Shown here: positions 7,098 to 10,172 of the stretch, piece by piece
Layout of the letters: each line of letters opens with the position of its first letter
Numbering within the stretch: position 1 is the stretch's first letter
Source of the DNA: Mariprofundus sp.
Lineage (GTDB): Bacteria > Pseudomonadota > Zetaproteobacteria > Mariprofundales > Mariprofundaceae
Assembly: GCA_015485035.1 (NCBI GenBank)
Contig: WFUI01000045.1
Span: 1-10,172 of the forward strand
Reading direction: 5' to 3'
Length of the DNA: 10,172 nt
The notes under the pieces: generated by a model
The model's input: the letters and a program-made list of their open reading frames with translations, nothing else
The model's database searches: none
What the model was told of the DNA's origin: nothing
Translations under genes and position numbers: made by a program

Positions 7098-7805
7098 TTA
7101 CTCCTGACCGGTTTGTTCCGCATGACCTGAAAACCGTTTATAGATCACCGGAATCAGCGCCAGCAAAGCCAACCCGGCAAGGGCGGCCATAATCTCCGGT
7201 GTCATCACACCCGGCAGCGATATATCACCGCCCTGCTCCAGTACACTGCCCAGACCCGAACCGGTCAGCGCGAACACAAAGGTGGCCGGCATAATGCCGA
7301 AAAAGGTAGCGATCACATAAACACGCAAAGAAACGCCAAGGAAAGCGGGCGCCAGATTGACCAGGAAAAAGGGGAATATCGGCACCAGTCTCAAGACAAA
7401 CATATAGCTCAACGCATTTTCGGAAAAACCTGCCTGCATTTTTTTCACAGCACCACCGGCTTTGGCCATCAGGAAATCACCCAGCGATGTCTTGGCAATC
7501 AGAAACAGTGCCGATGCTCCGATGGTCGCACCGATCACTGCATACAAAGCGCCAGCCGCAGCCCCGAACAGCAAACCACCGGATAACGTCATCATCAACC
7601 CGCCCGGTAATGAAAAAGCAACCACTGCAATATAAAGCAGGATATAAAGCATAGGTGCAAGAATGGCATGCGCATCCACCCATGCGGACAACCACGCCTT
7701 GTGCTCAGCCAGGGCATCAAAGCTCAGGAAACGGCCAAGATCAAAGATATAGAAAAGTGCCAGAATCAGAATCAGCACCAGCAGTGGTATCAATCGTTTA
7801 AACAT
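7098..7805 (-). CDS. TVP38/TMEM64 family (SNARE-associated/VTT domain) membrane protein
   Basis: Integral inner-membrane protein of about 235 residues from the DedA superfamily. The N-terminus MFKRLIPLLVLILILALFYIF is a transmembrane helix. The VTT domain shows FSLPGG (64-69), GGLLFG (76-81), a re-entrant-like Gly/Ala run and R139-L-V-P-I-F-P-F...N150, the hallmark of the family, followed by a final hydrophobic segment at about 210-223. Members of the superfamily have been linked to lipid scrambling and proton-dependent transport; the specific role here is unknown. ATG 7805 has AAGGA with a 5-nt spacer, so I prefer it over the in-frame ATGs at 7829 and 7811. It lies 43 bp after the cupredoxin-like gene and 3 bp before the oxidoreductase. 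The same pair exists as one fused protein in other proteobacteria, which supports a physical or functional link between the two. Confidence 0.88.
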   Translation of the reverse strand: MFKRLIPLLVLILILALFYIFDLGRFLSFDALAEHKAWLSAWVDAHAILAPMLYILLYIAVVAFSLPGGLMMTLSGGLLFGAAAGALYAVIGATIGASALFLIAKTSLGDFLMAKAGGAVKKMQAGFSENALSYMFVLRLVPIFPFFLVNLAPAFLGVSLRVYVIATFFGIMPATFVFALTGSGLGSVLEQGGDISLPGVMTPEIMAALAGLALLALIPVIYKRFSGHAEQTGQE

Positions 7806-7848
7806 ATGCATCCTTGGTGTGTTGATCATAATATTTGTTCAACATTCG

Positions 7849-8301
7849 TTATTCAACAATCAGTACGTAATCAGGTGTCGGATTCAAAGGGCATGAATAG
7901 CGGTATTCACCCGGTTCAAGTGCAATGGTGTAATCACGCATATCACCTGTGGCAATGCCGCCACCGGAAATGCCGGGCAGTGTCCAGCGTGATATGCCTG
8001 CCCCGCGCAACCAGAACCCCAGTTCATAAGGTACATCACGATTCTTCACCCGGAACACATAATCACCCGCCTTCAAATGCAGCGGCTGTGCCTGTTTCAG
8101 TCGTTTATCCTGACTTGCCTCATTAATTCTGCGGCATGCATCGGCCGATTTACTGTTGAAATGGTGATCAATACCTTCCGCCTCGATAAACTGGCAGGCC
8201 GTTTGCGTCAATACAATCACCTCACCGGCAAAAGCACTGAATGCCCCCGGAAACAATACTGAAAGTGTCAATCCTGCGATATAAATACGAATCCGTTTCA
8301 T
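7849..8301 (-). CDS. Secreted cupredoxin-like protein lacking canonical copper ligands
   Basis: Exported protein of 150 residues with a signal peptide ([10 protein letters not shown]... cleaved near AFA-GE, residues 25-26). The mature part ends in a beta-sandwich-like sequence: [25 protein letters not shown] at 77-100, the ALEPGEYRY strand and [14 protein letters not shown]. This order resembles cupredoxins, but the position of the usual first His ligand carries Tyr92 (VPYELGF), and the loop after Cys137 has no His or Met. Cys36 and Cys56 could form a disulfide or, with His46-His47, an alternative metal site. The RBS is odd: GGAGG lies only 1 nt before ATG 8301. No better in-frame start is seen, because the basic n-region begins at this Met. 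It is the first gene of a three-gene run with TVP38 and the oxidoreductase. A periplasmic electron carrier or metal-handling protein is inferred; fold assignment is moderate. Confidence 0.75.
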   Translation of the reverse strand: MKRIRIYIAGLTLSVLFPGAFSAFAGEVIVLTQTACQFIEAEGIDHHFNSKSADACRRINEASQDKRLKQAQPLHLKAGDYVFRVKNRDVPYELGFWLRGAGISRWTLPGISGGGIATGDMRDYTIALEPGEYRYSCPLNPTPDYVLIVE

Positions 8302-8394
8302 ACCTCCATGGTCGTCATACTGATCAGGGCATTACAGACCATCCACATCTGGCACCGACTTCTATACACTGCGCGCCCCAAATGGAGAAGTTCA
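8302..8394. promoter_or_regulatory. Divergent promoter region between the cupredoxin-like gene and prfC
   Basis: The 93-bp gap should hold promoters for both directions. For prfC, TATACA at 8363-8368 is the best -10 candidate, with no good -35 at 16-18 nt. For the minus-strand genes, TGTAAT (8336-8331) matches five of six -10 bases, also with a weak -35. CTGATCAG (8320-8327) is a perfect 8-bp palindrome. None of these is strong enough to call alone. Confidence 0.3.
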
Positions 8395-9987
8395 ATGAGT
8401 CTGAGCACTGAAATCGAAAAACGTCGCACCTTCGGCATTATCTCACATCCTGATGCCGGTAAAACGACGCTGACAGAAAAGCTGTTGATGTTTGGTGGTG
8501 CCATTCAGATGGCCGGCGCAGTCAAGGCCCGTAAGGCCAGTCGCCATGCCACTTCCGACTGGATGAAAATTGAACAGGAACGCGGTATTTCCGTTGCATC
8601 ATCTGTGATGAAATTCAATTATCAGAGCAATGGTCGCGATTTTGAAATCAACCTGCTTGATACACCGGGGCATCAGGATTTCTCCGAGGATACCTATCGT
8701 GTACTGACTGCTGTCGATTCCGCCATGATGGTCATTGATTCAGGTAATGGTGTAGAGCCGCAAACCGAAAAATTGATGGAGGTCTGCCGTATGCGCAATA
8801 CCCCCATCGTCACATTCATCAACAAACTGGACCGTGAAGGGCTTGAGCCACTGGATCTGCTGGCTGAAATAGAGGAAAAGCTGCAGATCGAATGCACACC
8901 GATGTCGTGGCCGATCGGCATGGGAAAAGCATTCAAGGGTGTATACAACCTGTACAAAAAAGAACTGAACCTGTTCTCGGCCGGTTCCAAAACCAATGAC
9001 TTCGATACTGTACAAATCAGCGACCTCTCCGACCCGCATCTGGATGAACTCCTCGGCACTCAGGCTGATGAGTTGCGTGATGATATCGAGTTACTGGAAG
9101 GTGCCGCCGATCCGTTCGATCTGGAACATTTTCTGGCCGGTTCTCAAACCCCGGTCTTTTTCGGCTCAGCCATCAATAATTTCGGCGTCAAGGAACTTCT
9201 GGATGCTTTTGTGGAGCTGTCCCCTGCCCCCGGACCGCGCGATGCTATGGAACGCACCGTGCACCCGGAAGAAACAGAGTTCTCCGGCTTCTGCTTCAAG
9301 ATTCAGGCCAATATGGATCCGATGCACCGCGATCGTATTGCATTCTTCCGTATCTGTTCCGGCAAATTCCGCAAAGGCATGACGGTGCGTCACCACAGGC
9401 TCGGCAAGGATATCAAAATCCCCAATGCAACGATTTTCATGGCGCAGGATCGCAGTCATGTTGAAGAAGCCTATGCCGGAGACATCATCGGTATCCATAA
9501 TCACGGTACCATCAAAATCGGCGATACATTCACCAGCAAGGAGCCTCTGAAATTCACCGGCATTCCGAATTTTGCCCCGGAACTGTTCCGCCGCGTACGC
9601 CTGAAAGACCCGATGAAACGCAAACAATTGCACAAGGGATTGATTCAGCTTTCCGAAGAAGGTGCGGTACAGGTGTTCAAAACCCTGCTGGGTGGGGATT
9701 ATATCCTTGGTGCCGTCGGCGTATTGCAGTTCGATGTTACCGTTGCAAGGCTCAATGCAGAATATAAAGTCGATGCCGATTATGTCGCCACCGATTTTCA
9801 GGTTGCCCGCTGGGTGACCTGCGAAGATGACAAGAAAATGTCCGAATTCCGTCGTTTATTCGAATCCGCTCTGGCCGAGGATGCTGACGGGTTCCTCACC
9901 TATCTGGCCCCCAGTGCCTGGAAGCTGAACTATACCGAAGAACAATGGCCGGATATTACGTTCCATAAAACGAGAGAGCATATTTGA
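8395..9987 (+). CDS. prfC: Peptide chain release factor 3 (RF3), GTPase
   Basis: RF3 is a translational GTPase that removes RF1 and RF2 from the ribosome after peptide release. The 530 residues match the family length (E. coli 529). GTPase motifs are all present: SHPDAGKTT at 17-25 (P-loop), RGIS at 63-66 (switch I), DTPGH at 89-93 (switch II) and NKLD at 143-146. RF3-specific segments follow, including [21 protein letters not shown] [50 protein letters not shown] and the C-terminal KTREHI. The frame is open upstream to 8308, but ATG 8395 has GGAG with a 7-nt spacer and gives the normal family N-terminus ([23 protein letters not shown]), so the extra 29 codons are not translated. It is transcribed alone, away from the redox genes, and is a housekeeping neighbour rather than part of them. 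Confidence 0.97.
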   Translation: MSLSTEIEKRRTFGIISHPDAGKTTLTEKLLMFGGAIQMAGAVKARKASRHATSDWMKIEQERGISVASSVMKFNYQSNGRDFEINLLDTPGHQDFSEDTYRVLTAVDSAMMVIDSGNGVEPQTEKLMEVCRMRNTPIVTFINKLDREGLEPLDLLAEIEEKLQIECTPMSWPIGMGKAFKGVYNLYKKELNLFSAGSKTNDFDTVQISDLSDPHLDELLGTQADELRDDIELLEGAADPFDLEHFLAGSQTPVFFGSAINNFGVKELLDAFVELSPAPGPRDAMERTVHPEETEFSGFCFKIQANMDPMHRDRIAFFRICSGKFRKGMTVRHHRLGKDIKIPNATIFMAQDRSHVEEAYAGDIIGIHNHGTIKIGDTFTSKEPLKFTGIPNFAPELFRRVRLKDPMKRKQLHKGLIQLSEEGAVQVFKTLLGGDYILGAVGVLQFDVTVARLNAEYKVDADYVATDFQVARWVTCEDDKKMSEFRRLFESALAEDADGFLTYLAPSAWKLNYTEEQWPDITFHKTREHI

Positions 9988-9990
9988 TTC

Positions 9991-10006
9991 GGGCCATCCG
10001 TGGCCC
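9991..10006 (+). terminator. Hairpin just after prfC, weak terminator candidate
   Basis: GGGCCA (9991-9996), loop TCCG and TGGCCC (10001-10006) form a perfect 6-bp GC stem 3 nt after the prfC stop codon. No T-run follows (TCACCCTGC), so this is not a canonical Rho-independent terminator. It may stabilise the mRNA end, or it may simply be one arm of the repeat-rich segment that follows. Confidence 0.4.
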
Positions 10007-10036
10007 TCACCCTGCGGGCGGCCTGAAGTCCGTCCA

Positions 10037-10060
10037 TAATTGTACTGCCCTGTACAATTA
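10037..10060. repeat. Perfect 9-bp inverted repeat downstream of prfC
   Basis: TAATTGTAC (10037-10045) and GTACAATTA (10052-10060) are exact inverted arms around TGCCCT. The arms are AT-rich while the flanks are GC-rich. As RNA this is a stable 9-bp hairpin with a 6-nt loop, without a T-run. It could be an operator, an element end or the core of a repeat unit. Confidence 0.6.
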
Positions 10061-10172
10061 CACGCCCAAGCGTCCTGCAAGGGTGGCACACACGGATGTG
10101 CGTCATGAATCCGGTTTCCCTTCTGTGTGATTCGGAGCATCCCTTCTTGTCCTTTTGTTCCGGCTTCTGTCC

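Larger units (their letters stand above)
9988..10110. repeat. Intergenic segment dense in inverted repeats, possible dispersed repeat element
   Basis: Within about 120 bp after prfC there are four separate dyads: the GGGCCA/TGGCCC hairpin, TAATTGTAC/GTACAATTA (10037-10060), ACGC-CCAA-GCGT (10062-10073) and GCACA-N6-TGTGC (10086-10101). I see no convincing coding frame; the minus-strand open frame here overlaps prfC and has no family features. The layout resembles dispersed intergenic palindromic repeats seen in many proteobacteria. From 10110 to the window end the sequence is pyrimidine-rich and holds no feature I can support. Confidence 0.4.

Noticed and set aside
8349..8366. Possible sigma54 promoter (TGGCAC) before prfC
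   Set aside because: The -12 GC element is missing at the required spacing (TCTAT instead of TTGCA).
8308..8394. Longer prfC start adding 29 residues
   Set aside because: The family N-terminus begins at ATG 8395, which has a well-spaced GGAG, and the extension covers the divergent promoter gap.
9856..10140. Minus-strand open frame of 94 residues overlapping the prfC end
   Set aside because: It shares its 5' half with a repeat-rich gap and its 3' half with prfC in antisense, with no recognisable domain or composition of a real protein.
1..10172. CRISPR array, tRNA, rRNA, insertion sequence or phage genes
   Set aside because: No regularly spaced direct repeats, no cloverleaf with a T-loop signature, and no transposase or phage protein motifs were seen in either strand.

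Overview
The window looks like chromosomal DNA of a Gram-negative bacterium, most likely a proteobacterium of gamma or near-gamma type. The reasons are two outer-membrane FadL-type beta-barrels, an outer-membrane lipoprotein lipase, a membrane-anchored FadE-type acyl-CoA dehydrogenase and a classical PrfC (RF3). Base composition is close to balanced by eye and codon use looks even across genes. There is no sign of phage, insertion sequence, CRISPR array, tRNA or rRNA. I cannot name the genus.

Layout. Seven genes lie on the minus strand, read from right to left: a secreted cupredoxin-like protein (8301-7849), a TVP38/TMEM64 (DedA-superfamily) membrane protein (7805-7098), an FAD-dependent pyridine nucleotide-disulfide oxidoreductase (7094-5679), a FadL-type porin here called FadL-A (5606-4353), a large surface lipase lipoprotein of the VolA/Pla-1 type (4105-1916), a second FadL-type porin FadL-B (1904-645), and the N-terminal part of FadE (509 to the window edge). 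One gene, prfC (8395-9987), points the other way and is divergent from the cupredoxin-like gene. After prfC comes about 185 bp without a gene. It is rich in inverted repeats and may be a copy of a dispersed intergenic repeat.

How the genes work together. The left half is a lipid-scavenging locus. The lipoprotein lipase should release fatty acids from phospholipids or other esters at the cell surface. The two FadL paralogues, one on each side of it, should carry the fatty acids across the outer membrane. FadE carries out the first oxidation step of beta-oxidation on the resulting acyl-CoA. In Vibrio cholerae a VolA lipase is encoded beside one FadL; here the lipase sits between two. Lipase and FadL-B are only 11 bp apart, and a strong hairpin terminator with a UUCG loop ends this block before fadE, which has its own likely promoter. 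Three short dyads or half-sites upstream of fadL-A, the lipase gene and fadE could be operators; the one before fadL-A resembles the fatty-acid repressor PsrA box.

The middle block (cupredoxin-like, TVP38, oxidoreductase) looks like a small membrane-linked redox module. TVP38 and the oxidoreductase are 3 bp apart, and the same two domains occur fused in other bacteria. The oxidoreductase keeps its CxxxxC redox centre but has Tyr where lipoamide dehydrogenases have the catalytic His, and the cupredoxin-like protein lacks the usual copper ligands. The true substrates of this module are unknown.
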